This document shows, one piece after another, positions 8,663 through 19,860 of a stretch of 64,000 nucleotides of DNA. The translations under genes were made by a program, and so were the position numbers. The stretch covers positions 434,001-498,000 of the forward strand of contig CAKNFP010000002.1 of the NCBI GenBank assembly GCA_930633525.1, written 5' to 3'. Below the pieces are notes generated by a model. The model was not told the origin of the DNA, ran no database searches, and was given only the letters and a program-made list of their open reading frames with translations. The stretch's first letter is position 1; each line of letters opens with the position of its first letter. This stretch comes from Hyphomicrobiales bacterium (lineage in GTDB: Bacteria; Pseudomonadota; Alphaproteobacteria; Rhizobiales; Beijerinckiaceae).

Positions 8663-10744
8663 TCAGCTGAGTTCGGTGACAAGATTGCCGTGCGAATCGA
8701 CGCGCGTTGTGCTGTCGGGCGGCAGGACGATGGTGGATTCACGTTCCTCGACGATCGCTGGCCCTGCGACCAGATCGCCCGCACTGAGGCGATAGCGGTC
8801 GTAGACCGTGCAGTCGGTGAAACCGTTCGTCTCGGGAAACCAGACCTGGCGTACGCCCTTCACCGCACGCGACACCTCGCCCTCGAGCGGTTGGAGATCT
8901 TCCATGGTCAGGACCGAACCGACCGCCGTCGCCCTCAAGCGCCAGTGCACGCCGACGACGTCCCAGCCGGTGTCGAAGGTGCGCGCGCCATAGGAGCGCG
9001 CATAGGCTTCGAAGAAAGCCTCGCGGAGCGCGGGAAGATCCGCCGCCGTATAGGGATAAGGCGGAAGATCGACTGCGATCTCATAGCCCTGGCCGGCAAA
9101 ACGCATGTCGCAACTTGCCGTGAAACGCTGGCGCTCCGGTATGACGCCGGATCGCTCCATCTGCTCGCGGGCGCGCGCCTCCAGGTCCACGAACAGCGCG
9201 TTCAGTGTCGGAATAACGGTCTCGTCGAGAGTCAAGACCTGCGTGCGGGCGAGATCGAGCGAGGTTTCGGCCATCAAGAGGCCGACGGCGGATTCGACGC
9301 CCGCCGCGCGCGGGAAAACGACCTTCGGGCAGCCGAGCATGCGGGCAAGCCGCGCACCATGGACCGGTCCGGCGCCACCGAATGGCACGAGCGCGAAGCT
9401 GCGCGGGTCCTTTCCGCAGCTGATGGTGACGGCCCGTGCGGCTTGCGCCATCTGTTGCGTGACGATCTCGTGGATACCCCATGCGGCCTGCATGGTATCG
9501 AGACCAAGCGGCTGGGCGATCTCGCGGTCGATGGCCTCTCTGGCGCCAGCGCCGTCAAGGCTCATCTCGCCGCCGAGAAAATAGTCCGGGTTGAGGTAGC
9601 CAAGTGTCAGGTCCGCGTCGGTCACCGTCGGCCGCTTGCCACCACGGCCGTAACAGACGGGCCCCGGCACCGAGCCCGCGCTCTCCGGCCCGATCGAGAT
9701 GCCGCCGAGCTCGACCTTGGCGATCGAGCCGCCGCCCGAGCCAATTTCGATGAGATCAACCGCCGGGATGCTGACGGGAAGCCCGCTGCCTTTCTTGAGA
9801 TGGGTCATGTCCACCTCGAACTGGCTCGTCAGCAGCGGCTTGCCACCTTCGACGAGACAGAGCTTCGCGGTGGTGCCGCCCATGTCGAATGAAATGAGAT
9901 TGTCGGTCCCCGCGGCCGGCGCGAAGCGGGCCGCGGTCAGCACGCCCGCCGCCGGCCCGCTCTCGATGATGCGGATCGGGAAACGCTTGACCACGTCGGC
10001 GGTGGCGACGCCTCCGTTCGATTGCATGATCAGCATGGGCCCATCCACGCCCATGCGCTTCAGCTCCTCGTCGAGCCGCTCCACATAGTTGGCGACGCCC
10101 GGCATGACATAGGCGTTCATGACCGTCGTGCTCGTGCGCTCGAACTCGCGATAGAGTGGCGAGACGTCCGACGAGATCGACACCATGATTTCCGGCACCT
10201 CCTCCCGCAGGATCGCCGCAACCCGCCGCTCGTGATCGGGATTGGCATAGCTGTGCAGGAAACAGACAGCGACCGCGACGATGCCGTTGGCACGGAGCTG
10301 CTTCGCCACATCACGCGCAGCCGCCTCGTCGAGCTCCGTCTCGACCGAGCCATCCCAAAGCATCCGCTCCGGGACCTCGAACACATGATGGCGCGGCACC
10401 AGCGGCGCCGGGCGGCCCGCCGCGTTGTCGTAGAGTTCCCAGCGCTTCTGGCGGCCGATCAGGATCACGTCGCGAAAACCGCGTGTCGTGATCAGGGCCG
10501 TTGGCGGCCCTTTCCGCTGGATCACCGTGTTGGTGGCGATCGTCGTGGCATGCACGACCTCGGAAACGGCCGTCATATCGCGTGAGCTCGCCGCCATCAG
10601 GCCGCGCAAGCCTTCGAAGACCGCCTCGGCGGGATCCGCCGGCGTGGAAAGCACCTTGCCGATGTTGAAGCTGCCCGTCTCCGGATCCAGCACGGCGAAG
10701 TCCGTGAAAGTACCGCCGATATCGATGCCGATACGCAGACCCAT
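8663..10744 (-). CDS. hyuA: Hydantoinase A / oxoprolinase family protein (HyuA)
   Basis: ATP-binding subunit A of the same enzyme, 693 residues. The N-terminus shows the actin/hexokinase-type phosphate-binding loop GIDIGGTFTDFAV, and further family signatures are VHATTIATNTVIQRKGP, LISFDMGGTTAKLCL and FGGAGPVHG. ATG 10744 has a strong GAGAGGGG ribosome-binding site. The family uses ATP to activate the lactam or hydantoin carbonyl before hydrolysis by the B subunit. The promoter region upstream carries an operator-like inverted repeat (10768-10786) that matches one in front of livK, indicating joint regulation with the importer. Confidence 0.92.
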   Translation of the reverse strand: MGLRIGIDIGGTFTDFAVLDPETGSFNIGKVLSTPADPAEAVFEGLRGLMAASSRDMTAVSEVVHATTIATNTVIQRKGPPTALITTRGFRDVILIGRQKRWELYDNAAGRPAPLVPRHHVFEVPERMLWDGSVETELDEAAARDVAKQLRANGIVAVAVCFLHSYANPDHERRVAAILREEVPEIMVSISSDVSPLYREFERTSTTVMNAYVMPGVANYVERLDEELKRMGVDGPMLIMQSNGGVATADVVKRFPIRIIESGPAAGVLTAARFAPAAGTDNLISFDMGGTTAKLCLVEGGKPLLTSQFEVDMTHLKKGSGLPVSIPAVDLIEIGSGGGSIAKVELGGISIGPESAGSVPGPVCYGRGGKRPTVTDADLTLGYLNPDYFLGGEMSLDGAGAREAIDREIAQPLGLDTMQAAWGIHEIVTQQMAQAARAVTISCGKDPRSFALVPFGGAGPVHGARLARMLGCPKVVFPRAAGVESAVGLLMAETSLDLARTQVLTLDETVIPTLNALFVDLEARAREQMERSGVIPERQRFTASCDMRFAGQGYEIAVDLPPYPYTAADLPALREAFFEAYARSYGARTFDTGWDVVGVHWRLRATAVGSVLTMEDLQPLEGEVSRAVKGVRQVWFPETNGFTDCTVYDRYRLSAGDLVAGPAIVEERESTIVLPPDSTTRVDSHGNLVTELS

Positions 10745-10767
10745 CTCACACCCCTCTCTGGGACGAT

Positions 10768-10786
10768 TTGTTTAGCTACTTAACAA
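10768..10786. promoter_or_regulatory. Operator-like inverted repeat upstream of hyuA
   Basis: The sequence TTGTTTAGCTACTTAACAA forms an imperfect palindrome (TTGTT to AACAA) 24 bases upstream of the hyuA start. Its core GTTTAGCTA-C-TTAAC is shared with the palindrome at 15810-15826 in front of livK (nine identical bases, then 4 of 6). Two copies in front of two functionally linked, co-directional units suggest one regulator. The protein encoded at 16111-16629 is a candidate. Confidence 0.55.
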
Positions 10787-10873
10787 CGCCTTAGAGAACA
10801 GATCAAGCCATTCGCTGCCGCGCGGTGTAAATTTTTTTCTTTATTTCCATATAGTTATGCAGAACAGCTGTAA

Positions 10874-10894
10874 TCGCGCGGCAAGTCCGCGCGA
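10874..10894 (-). terminator. Possible terminator hairpin after the livGF fusion gene
   Basis: TCGCGCGG at 10874-10881 pairs perfectly with CCGCGCGA at 10887-10894 around a five-base loop, about 40 bases past the stop codon of the ATPase fusion. No T-run follows in the direction of transcription, so it may slow rather than end transcription into hyuA. Confidence 0.35.
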
Positions 10895-10933
10895 TAGCCA
10901 TTGTCGGCATGATCCCGGTTGAGAGACCCGCGA

Positions 10934-12627
<1,694 letters not shown>

Positions 12628-12628
<1 letters not shown>

Positions 12629-14505
12629 CAGCGAACTCCCGCAATGCCCTGCGGACGGAACCGCAGCGTGAGATAGAGGATCGCGCCGAACAGGATCATC
12701 CTGTAGTCGGCGAAGTCGCGAAGGACTTCGGGCAGGACCAGAAGGAGCACGGCACCGATCAGGGCGCCGGCGAGATTGCCGAGCCCGCCGAGCACGATGA
12801 TGGCCACCATCAGGAAGGAGCTGTCGAGCCGGAAGCTGTCGGGGCTGATGAAACGGTGCAGGAAGGCGAAGGCACCTCCCGCGAGGCCGGCGCAGGCGCC
12901 CGCCAGCGCGAAGGACGTGACCAGATAGCGGCGCACCGGCAAGCCAGCGGCATGGGCCGCCACCCGGTCCTCGCGGATCGCGCGCCAACTCCGACCAACC
13001 GGCGAGGCCAGAAAGCGCCCGGCCGCGAAGATGGCGAGCACCAGCAAAGCCAACGCCTGCCAGTATTGCGCCGCGAGGCTGCTCATCGATACCCCCGGCG
13101 CCACCAGAAGGCGTGGGCGTGGAATGCCGAAAATGCCGTTCGGTCCGCCCGTCACATCCGTCCAGTTCAGGAGGATGAGCCAGATGAGCACGCCCATCGC
13201 CAAGGTCGCGAGGCCGACCACGTGGCCCGTGAGCGAGGAGCACAACAGACCGACCAGAGCCGCAAGAATGGCGGTGGAGACCGCGGCGAGCAGAAAGGCG
13301 AACTCCACGGGCACGCCCCACAGCTTGGCCGCGAGCGCCGCCACATAGGCGCCGACGCCGAAGAAGCCGGCAAAGCCAAGGAACATGATGCCGGCGGCGC
13401 CCGACAACATCGTCAGGCCGACGCTGAGCAGGGCGAAGATGACGATCACAAGGCCGACCTGCACCACATAGTCCGACAGGCCGACGAGCGGCAGGAGCGC
13501 CAGCACCCCAACGCCCGCCGCGAGCCAACCGTAGGGAATGATCAGCGGCCGACCCGTCATCAGCGGCTGCCCGCCCTGCCCGATCATGATGCTGGTCGAC
13601 GGCATCACGCCCGAGGCGCCGCGCGAACCGCCGAGCGCATCCAGACGCTTGTCGCCGAGGAGGCCCTGCGGGCGGATGGTGAGGATGAGGAGAAGCAGGC
13701 CGAAGGCCACCATGTCGCGGAAGCCCTCCCCGACATAGCCCACGGCCAGCGCCTCCAGCACGCCGAGCAGGAGACCGCCCACCACGGCGCCGGGAATGCT
13801 GGCGAGCCCGCCGAGCAAGGCGGCGGTGAAGCCTTTTAACCCGAAGGGGACCCCCATCTGCGGATAGAGGTTCTGGTAGTACATCGCCACCATGACGCCG
13901 GCAATGGCGGCGAGTGCTGCCCCAAGGCCGAAGGCGAGCTGCCGGAGCCGGTCGGTTGGAACACCCATCTGGCGCGCCGCATCAAGATCCTGGGACATCG
14001 CCCTCAGGGCCCGGCCGGACCAGGTGTGAGTCAAGAACAGCCACAGGCTGACCATGATGATGAGCGACAGAACCAGGATGGCGATGTCGACGCCCGTGAT
14101 ATAGGCCGCGCCGACAACCCAGCTGTAGTTCGAGAACGGGCTCGGAAAGCGATGCGCCTCGGGCGTCCAGATGATCTCCGCCGCCTGGTCCAGCATGAAG
14201 GTTAGCGCCAGCGTGGACAGCAGCGGCGCGATCCAGGGCGCATTCTCCAGCGGGCGCAGCGCGATGCGCTCGATCGCCATCCCGAGGAGCGTTGTGCCGA
14301 GGATCGAGGCGATGACGGCGACGCTGAGCGGTAGCCCCAGGTTGACGCCTGTATAGGCCAGGAACGCGCCGAACATCAGCAGCGACCCCTGGGCGAAATT
14401 GATGAGATTGGTGACGCCGAAGATCAGCGAGAAGCCGATCGCAACGAGCGCATAGACGTTGCCGATGACAAGGCCGTTCAGGATCTGACTGAAGAACTCG
14501 ATCAT
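12628..14505 (-). CDS. Fused branched-chain-amino-acid-type ABC permeases (LivH-LivM)
   Basis: One membrane protein of 625 residues. The first half is LivH-like (MIEFFSQILNGLVIG start, NLINFAQGSLLMFGAF, FTAALLGGLASIPGA); the second half is LivM-like (VGLTMLSGAAGIMFLGFAGFFGVGAYV, WRAIREDRVAAHAAG). About 16-18 membrane segments are expected. I start at ATG 14505, which matches the normal LivH N-terminus; upstream in-frame codons add a tail without family similarity. A single chain here replaces the usual LivH/LivM heterodimer. It lies between the binding-protein and ATPase genes, all on the minus strand. Confidence 0.9.
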
Positions 14506-14627
14506 GTGCCGCGTCGCTCCGGATGGGAGGATCGGAAGACCCGCCGCGACAAACGCGGACAAGGCGCGGAAAGTTCAGGATCGGGATCGCGGGCGGACAA
14601 GGGAAATATCCGCCCGCGATTCATGTG

Positions 14628-15749
14628 CTATTTATAGGGCGTGTAGGTATTGCCCTTCACGACGATGTAGTTGATCTGGCGCGGGCCAAGATCGCCGGAC
14701 CCATCATACTTCAATGTGCCGCTCACGCCTTGCAGTGGAGCCGCCGCGGCAATCTGGTCACGGATGGCCTGACGCGTGATCGGCGCGCCCTTGGCGGCCA
14801 GCGCCTCCATTGCCTTCGTGACGATGAGCATAGCGTCATAGGTGAAGGCCGAGTAGTAGTTCGGCGCCTTGCCGAACTTGGCCTCATAGGCCTTGCTGAA
14901 GGCGACCGATTCCGGAGCCTCGGCCAGGAATGGCGTCGGCATGACGACCCCTTCCGCCGCGCCGCCCGCGAGCTCGATGAACTTGGGATCGTTGAGCGTA
15001 TCCGTGCCGGCCACCTTCATGGCGGGATCGGCCTGGCGCAACTGCTGCATGAACAGGGCGGATTCCGCGTAGTGGCTGACAAGGAAGATACCGTCAGGCT
15101 TCGCAGAGAGAATCTTGGTGATGAGCGGGCGAAAGTCCCGGGTTTCGGGAATCATGGCTTCCGACAAGACAACGTCGACACCCGCGTCCTTCAGTGCCTT
15201 GGAGACCATTGTATTCGTCACCATTCCCCAGTCGTCCTTGAAATAGACCAGGGCAATTTTCTTCATGCCCATCACCTTCGTCAGGAGATCGACATGGGGC
15301 TGCACCATTGACGCATGAGTCGGTGTCGTTCGAAACTGGTAGGGGCTGATCTTGACATAGTCCGGATGACCGGCCGTCGGAGCGACCTGCGCGATATGCG
15401 CCTCGGCCAGGATTGGCCCGGCAGCCATCGACTCGGTGCTGGTCTGGCCGCCGATGACTGCCAGCACCGCCGGGTCCTGCGCAAATTTCTGGGCTATATT
15501 GGCCGCTTCACGCGGCACGCCGCGGCTATCCTCGATGCGGACTTCGACCGGGCGGCCGCCAATACCGCCCTTGGCGTTGATTTCGCCCACGAACATTTCG
15601 GCCGCTTCACGAAAACGCAGGCCCAGCGCCGAGCGTTCGCCGCTCATCGGACCGAACATCCCGATCACCAAGGGATCTGCAGCGCGGGCCGGGGCCCCCG
15701 CGATCAGAGCGGCGAGCGTTCCCGCCAGCACGATTCCTAATCCACGCAT
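14628..15749 (-). CDS. ABC transporter substrate-binding protein, LivK type
   Basis: Periplasmic leucine/amide-type binding protein, 373 residues, with a Sec signal peptide (LAGTLAALIAGAPARAA). The mature part begins with the family block PLVIGMFGPMSG and holds the AVIGGQTSTESMAAGPI hinge region. It is the first gene of a minus-strand operon followed by fused permeases and fused ATPases, with hyuA and hyuB further downstream. Proteins of this class bind branched-chain amino acids, amides, urea or aromatic acids. The company of a hydantoinase/oxoprolinase suggests a cyclic amide or an amino acid derivative. The operator-like palindrome at 15810-15826 lies 61 bases upstream. Confidence 0.9.
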   Translation of the reverse strand: MRGLGIVLAGTLAALIAGAPARAADPLVIGMFGPMSGERSALGLRFREAAEMFVGEINAKGGIGGRPVEVRIEDSRGVPREAANIAQKFAQDPAVLAVIGGQTSTESMAAGPILAEAHIAQVAPTAGHPDYVKISPYQFRTTPTHASMVQPHVDLLTKVMGMKKIALVYFKDDWGMVTNTMVSKALKDAGVDVVLSEAMIPETRDFRPLITKILSAKPDGIFLVSHYAESALFMQQLRQADPAMKVAGTDTLNDPKFIELAGGAAEGVVMPTPFLAEAPESVAFSKAYEAKFGKAPNYYSAFTYDAMLIVTKAMEALAAKGAPITRQAIRDQIAAAAPLQGVSGTLKYDGSGDLGPRQINYIVVKGNTYTPYK

Positions 15750-16110
15750 GTGATGTACCCCTCTGGTCTCTCATTGCAGGAGACTTTGGCTCGCCTAGCG
15801 AGTGACAAAAGTTTAGCTATTAAACTCGCTGCGCAACAAGCTTAAATTTTGCCCAGCGCGAAATACTTTTATATCCGCGCCGCGGCCGCCGATGATTGTG
15901 CTTATTTTCGAGTATCTTATTGCGCACTTCTTATGCGTCGCGCAGCATATCGCGACATCCAGCGAAGGCTCATATCGCCAGGAATGGGGCCTTCAGAGGG
16001 TCGAAAATGCCATCAAAACGTGCAAAAGCGTTCCGCCTCGCTTAACAGGCCGTACCGGGAACTAAACATTTTACTTGCGAGCGAACACAGCCTCAGGCTC
16101 TAATATTCAC
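15750..16110. other. Divergent intergenic region, livK / HTH gene
   Basis: Divergent promoter region of 361 bases. Besides the palindrome at 15810-15826 it contains isolated half-sites of the same motif (CTTAAC at 16041, CTAAAC at 16062), which might allow autoregulation of the gene at 16111. No coding sequence is credible here. Confidence 0.5.
15810..15826. promoter_or_regulatory. Operator-like inverted repeat upstream of livK
   Basis: AGTTTA-GCTAT-TAAACT is a perfect six-base inverted repeat with a five-base centre. It shares GTTTAGCTA with the palindrome at 10768-10786 before hyuA. Symmetry, position and the matching second copy support a dimeric repressor or activator site; the protein that binds is unknown. 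Confidence 0.6.
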
Positions 16111-16629
16111 ATGTCACGCATTGCCTCGCCCACCGCCGTCGCAACAACGTCCGGATCAGCCCGGGAATTTGAGCTCTATGACGAGCTTATGCCCGTTCGC
16201 CGGTACAAGATGCTGCTGCAGGCTTTTCTCAAGCGGCGCGGTTCCGGCAGCCGGCAGGCCATTGCTGAGGCGCTCGGCAATACGCGCAGCTTTATTACTC
16301 AAATCACGAGCCCGGCATATGATCTCGCGATCCCGGCGCAGCATGTTCGTACCATCGTCAAGATCGCCGGGCTTCGACCGAACGAGGAGCGCATGTTCCT
16401 CGACGCTTATATTGCCGCTCATCCCGAGCGTGCCTCCGAGATCCTGGGGCGAGGACAGTCGGGACCGGGCAGCGCTACAATGACCTTAACTATTCCACAG
16501 CTCTCCAGTCCGGCGGCCCAGCGCCGTCTGGAAGCCCTGATCGAACGCTTTGCGCGGGACGTGGCGGCGACCATGATCGCCAACGAAGCGGACACCGGTG
16601 CTCACGACGACCAGGGGGATCTGCCGTGA
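16111..16629 (+). CDS. Putative helix-turn-helix regulatory protein
   Basis: Small basic protein of 172 residues that I do not recognise by name. Residues about 27-67 look like a lambda-repressor/XRE-like helix-turn-helix: LMPVRRYKMLLQAFLKRR followed by SRQAIAEALGNTRSFITQIT. A second helical stretch, LRPNEERMFLDAYIAAHP, follows, then a linker and a C-terminal helix. I use ATG 16111 (MSRIASP); the open frame extends further up without a good ribosome-binding site. Its stop overlaps the GTG of the first DUF1028 gene (GTGA), so they are co-expressed. It sits divergently from livK, and I infer that it may read the GTTTAGCTA palindromes before livK and hyuA. Confidence 0.6.
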   Translation: MSRIASPTAVATTSGSAREFELYDELMPVRRYKMLLQAFLKRRGSGSRQAIAEALGNTRSFITQITSPAYDLAIPAQHVRTIVKIAGLRPNEERMFLDAYIAAHPERASEILGRGQSGPGSATMTLTIPQLSSPAAQRRLEALIERFARDVAATMIANEADTGAHDDQGDLP

Positions 16630-17321
16630 ACAATCCGCTCGATCTCGGCGGCGTCATGCTCAGCGTGCTCGCCTGTGATCCACGCGACCAGACGCTCGGC
16701 ATCGCACTCGCCTCGTCCGCGATCGCCGTTGCGGCCCGCTGCCCGCATCTGGTCGTCGGCAAGGCTGTCGTCGCGAGCCAGGGCTTCAGCAATCTCAAGG
16801 TGGGGCCGCTCGCGCTGGATCTCATCCAATGCGGCCTGACCGTCCAGGAAACCATGCAGGCGTTGCGCCAGCACGACCGCTGGATGGATTACCGCCAGAT
16901 CGCCATCGTGGCGGCCACTGGCGAAATCGAGGTGCATACGGGGCCGATGAACGTGAACTGGGCCGGCCATGTCGGCGGCAGTGGCTTCGTGTGCCTCGGT
17001 AACGGCCTGCCCGACCCGTCCGTGCTCGCTGCCATGCAGCGACGCTTTGTCGACGGGCACGGACAGCCGATGGCGGAGCGGCTTCTAGCCACGCTCGAAG
17101 CAGCGCGCGGCCATCTCGGATCGGAAAGCCCGCTCGTCTCCAGCTCTCTTCTCGTCCGCGCGCCCGACGAGACAATCCACATCGACCTCCGGGTCGATCT
17201 TGCGCGCGATCCGCCCGAGGCCGGCGGCTGCGCTCTGACTGATCTGCGTCGTCTGTTTGACCGTTACCTGCCTCTCACTGAAATTTACCAGAAACGTTCC
17301 ATGTCGCCACATCCGACCTGA
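16626..17321 (+). CDS. DUF1028 family protein (first of tandem pair)
   Basis: Protein of 231 residues of the DUF1028 family, proposed to have an Ntn-hydrolase-like fold; biochemical role unknown. Conserved blocks are SVLACDPRDQTLGIALASS near the N-terminus, ARCPHLVVGKAVVASQG and GSGFVCLGNGLPDPSV. It starts with GTG 16626, overlapping the previous stop. Compared with the paralogue downstream it carries about nine additional N-terminal residues (MNNPLDLGG) ahead of the family start; ATG 16656 would remove them. Family members often occur near amidase, hydantoinase and amino-acid uptake genes, which fits this neighbourhood. Confidence 0.8.
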   Translation: MNNPLDLGGVMLSVLACDPRDQTLGIALASSAIAVAARCPHLVVGKAVVASQGFSNLKVGPLALDLIQCGLTVQETMQALRQHDRWMDYRQIAIVAATGEIEVHTGPMNVNWAGHVGGSGFVCLGNGLPDPSVLAAMQRRFVDGHGQPMAERLLATLEAARGHLGSESPLVSSSLLVRAPDETIHIDLRVDLARDPPEAGGCALTDLRRLFDRYLPLTEIYQKRSMSPHPT

Positions 17322-17355
17322 CCGGCCGGGGGCGCCACGGCAAAGGAGGAATGAT

Positions 17356-18060
17356 ATGACCTTCACCATTGTCGCCCGAGACCCAGACACCAGGCAGCTC
17401 GGCATTTGCCTTGCCACCAGCCCGCTCGGCGTCGCATCCCGCTGCCCCCATGTCCGCGGCGGTGTCGCCGCCATTTCCTCCCAATGCCACAGCAACTGGC
17501 GCCTCGGCCATATCGGCCTCGATCTCGCCGCGCGTGGGCTGTCGCCTGACGAGATCCTGCGTCTGCTCGCGAGCTATGATCCGCATTTCCACGACTACCG
17601 CCAGGTGGGTATCGTGACGATCGACGGTGCCGCTGCCGCGCATAGCCCGCCCAAGGGTGCGGCCTGGACCGGCCATCGCGTTGGCACAGGGTTCGTCGCG
17701 ATGGGTAACGGCCTTGCGGGTCGCCAAGTCGTCGATGCGATCCATGACAGCTTCGCGGGCGACGCCGGTGTCGATTTCGCCGAGCGGCTTGTCCGTGCCA
17801 TCGAGGCCGGTTACGCCGCCGGCGGCGAGCCCAAGGGCCAGGCTTCCGCCGGCCTCGTCGTTTCGGCACCGGACTGCGAGCGTCCTCTCGTCGATCTGCG
17901 GATCGACATGGCGAATCCATTGCCCAAGGATGGCGGCGACGCGGTCAAGGACTTGCGCCGTGCCTTCGATGCCTACAAGCCGCTCATTCCCTACTATGCC
18001 GACTATTGGCTCGATCATCCTGAGGTCAGCTACACCGAATGGAAGGAAAGGGCGGCCTGA
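17356..18060 (+). CDS. DUF1028 family protein (second of tandem pair)
   Basis: Paralogue of the preceding gene, 234 residues, beginning with the canonical family start MTFTIVARDPDTRQLGI. ATG 17356 is preceded by a near-ideal AAAGGAGGA site at 17343-17351. Matching blocks include ASRCPHVRGGVAAISSQ, DYRQVGIVTIDG and GTGFVAMGNGLAGRQV. The two proteins align throughout but are clearly diverged, so this is an old duplication, perhaps giving subunits of one heteromeric enzyme. Function unknown; the location next to the liv/hyu genes points to amide or amino-acid-derivative metabolism. Confidence 0.82.
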   Translation: MTFTIVARDPDTRQLGICLATSPLGVASRCPHVRGGVAAISSQCHSNWRLGHIGLDLAARGLSPDEILRLLASYDPHFHDYRQVGIVTIDGAAAAHSPPKGAAWTGHRVGTGFVAMGNGLAGRQVVDAIHDSFAGDAGVDFAERLVRAIEAGYAAGGEPKGQASAGLVVSAPDCERPLVDLRIDMANPLPKDGGDAVKDLRRAFDAYKPLIPYYADYWLDHPEVSYTEWKERAA

Positions 18061-18081
18061 TCGGCGCGTCTCTCCGGGCAA

Positions 18082-19860
18082 TCATGCGCCGGCGTCGCCG
18101 GCGATCCCCCGGCGTGCCTGGTCGAGCTCTTCGGAATAGCGGCGCAGCGCGTAGGCTTCCGTGAGCTCGCCCAGAACTTTCCGTTCGGCGAGGTTGTCGA
18201 CGACCGCCAACGCGTCGGTCTCGGCGGAATCGAACGCGGCCATGGCTTCCTTCACGTTCATCGATGGCAAGAGCACCTGGTCGCGGAAGCTCACGATGTC
18301 GGCAAGCGTATGCGTCTCCGCACCATCTTCGCTTCCTGCGGCATAAGCCTGCGCGACCGAGGCGATCCCGACATACCGATCCTTGGCGTCGAGGACGATT
18401 GCCCGGGTTGCCGAACCGAGCGGGAAGGCCTTGCGAAAGGCCTCGATGGGCATGTCGACGCGTGCGGTGCGGCTCGTCGGCCGCATCATGCGCCCGACCG
18501 TCAGATTGCGGATCCATCCGACGTCGTAGGGGCTGCGGATCGTCTCGCCACGCAAATGCAGCCGCCATGTGGAGAATGAATAGCCGAAGAACTCGCGCAC
18601 GATGATGCTCGAGGCAATAGCCGCGCAGAGCGCGAGACTGCCGACACCGATGCTGCTCGTGGTCTCAAGGGTCAGAAAAGTCATCGTCATCGGCCCTCCG
18701 ACGACGGCGACCGCAAGCGCGCTCATGCCCACGAAGGCGGAGGTGTTGATGTGCATGTCGAAAGCCGGCCATGCCAAAAGCAGAAGCCCGCCGAAAAGCT
18801 TGCCGAGCAAGGCGCCGAGAAATAGCGAGGCGAAGAAGAGACCGCCGCGGAAGCCGCACCCGAGACAGATTGCCGAAGCAAGGGCCTTGAGCAGAAACGC
18901 TCCTGCGAGAATGGCCAGCGGCGTATGGCTGTTCAGTTCGACCACCAGGGCCCCATGCCCGGCGGACAGCACCTGTGGCGTCAGCAGCGCCATCGCCCCC
19001 AGCACCCCTCCGCCAACCGCCGGACGCAGCAGCACGGGGATACGCGTATAACCGACCCACCGCTCGACCAGCGACACCCCGCGCATGATCCCGATGCCGA
19101 CGAACCCAGCAATCACCCCGAGCAGGATGTAAAGCGGAAACTCGATCGTCGTGACCGCCGGCAGCGGATCGAACTGCAGCGGCACGGTCACGCCGCCCAG
19201 CATATTGGTGACCAGCATCGCCGTGAACGCAGCCACCATCACCGGCGCGGCCGTGGCGATTGAATAGGCGCCGATGATCAGCTCGAAGGCATAGAACCCA
19301 CCCGCGATGGGCGCGTTGAACGCGGCCGAGATCGCTGCAGCCGTGCCGCAGCCGACCAGTACGCGCATGTCCTGCCGCCTGAGGCGCAGCGCGCGGCCGG
19401 CACGCGAGGCGAGCGCGCCGCCAATCTGCGTATAGCCGGCCTCAAGGCCGACCGATGCCCCGACACCATTGGAGAGGACCGTCTGCCCCGCCACGACAAG
19501 GCTGTCACGGGTCGACATCACCCCGCCATGAAGGGCGTTCGCCTCGATGGGATCGACCGCGACCCGCGCCTTGCGCAAGCGCATCCAATAAGCGATGACA
19601 CCCAGGAGAAGCCCACCGGCCGCCGGAACGAAAAAGCTGTATGGGGGCAGGTAGGTGGCTGCGCTGAGGCCTTCATCGAGCGCGACGCCAAACAGAAAGT
19701 AGTGCGCGAGATGGGCGATGCGGCTCATGGCGACGACCGCGATGGCTGCCGTGCAGCCGATTCCCGCCGCAACGACAACAAGCAGGAACTCACTGCGACG
19801 CACCAATGAACGGATGCGTTGCCGCCATTCGCCCGGCGTTTGGAGAAGGGGGATGGTCAT
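18082..19860 (-). CDS. ClC-family chloride channel/antiporter with C-terminal CBS domains
   Basis: Membrane protein of about 592 residues: a ClC core (residues about 20-440) followed by two CBS domains that end near the C-terminus. The block GASVGLEAGYTQIGGA corresponds to the usual GREGP region; Glu140 sits where the gating glutamate is expected, but the flanking residues are altered. The region equivalent to the first selectivity-filter motif (GSGIP) reads VDPIEANALHGG, and the third block is GFRGGLFFASLFLGALLG. It is therefore a divergent ClC whose ion preference is uncertain. I start at ATG 19860; the frame is open upstream to 20037 but without family similarity and no clear ribosome-binding site marks either start. 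It is divergent from the lar operon. Confidence 0.82.
   Translation of the reverse strand: MTIPLLQTPGEWRQRIRSLVRRSEFLLVVVAAGIGCTAAIAVVAMSRIAHLAHYFLFGVALDEGLSAATYLPPYSFFVPAAGGLLLGVIAYWMRLRKARVAVDPIEANALHGGVMSTRDSLVVAGQTVLSNGVGASVGLEAGYTQIGGALASRAGRALRLRRQDMRVLVGCGTAAAISAAFNAPIAGGFYAFELIIGAYSIATAAPVMVAAFTAMLVTNMLGGVTVPLQFDPLPAVTTIEFPLYILLGVIAGFVGIGIMRGVSLVERWVGYTRIPVLLRPAVGGGVLGAMALLTPQVLSAGHGALVVELNSHTPLAILAGAFLLKALASAICLGCGFRGGLFFASLFLGALLGKLFGGLLLLAWPAFDMHINTSAFVGMSALAVAVVGGPMTMTFLTLETTSSIGVGSLALCAAIASSIIVREFFGYSFSTWRLHLRGETIRSPYDVGWIRNLTVGRMMRPTSRTARVDMPIEAFRKAFPLGSATRAIVLDAKDRYVGIASVAQAYAAGSEDGAETHTLADIVSFRDQVLLPSMNVKEAMAAFDSAETDALAVVDNLAERKVLGELTEAYALRRYSEELDQARRGIAGDAGA

Noticed and set aside
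12629..13528. Upstream extension of the fused ATPase frame (would add about 300 residues)
   Set aside because: The extension is low-complexity, Arg/Gly/Ala-rich and antiphase to the clear LivM-like permease coding sequence on the same strand; the ATPase starts at ATG 12628.
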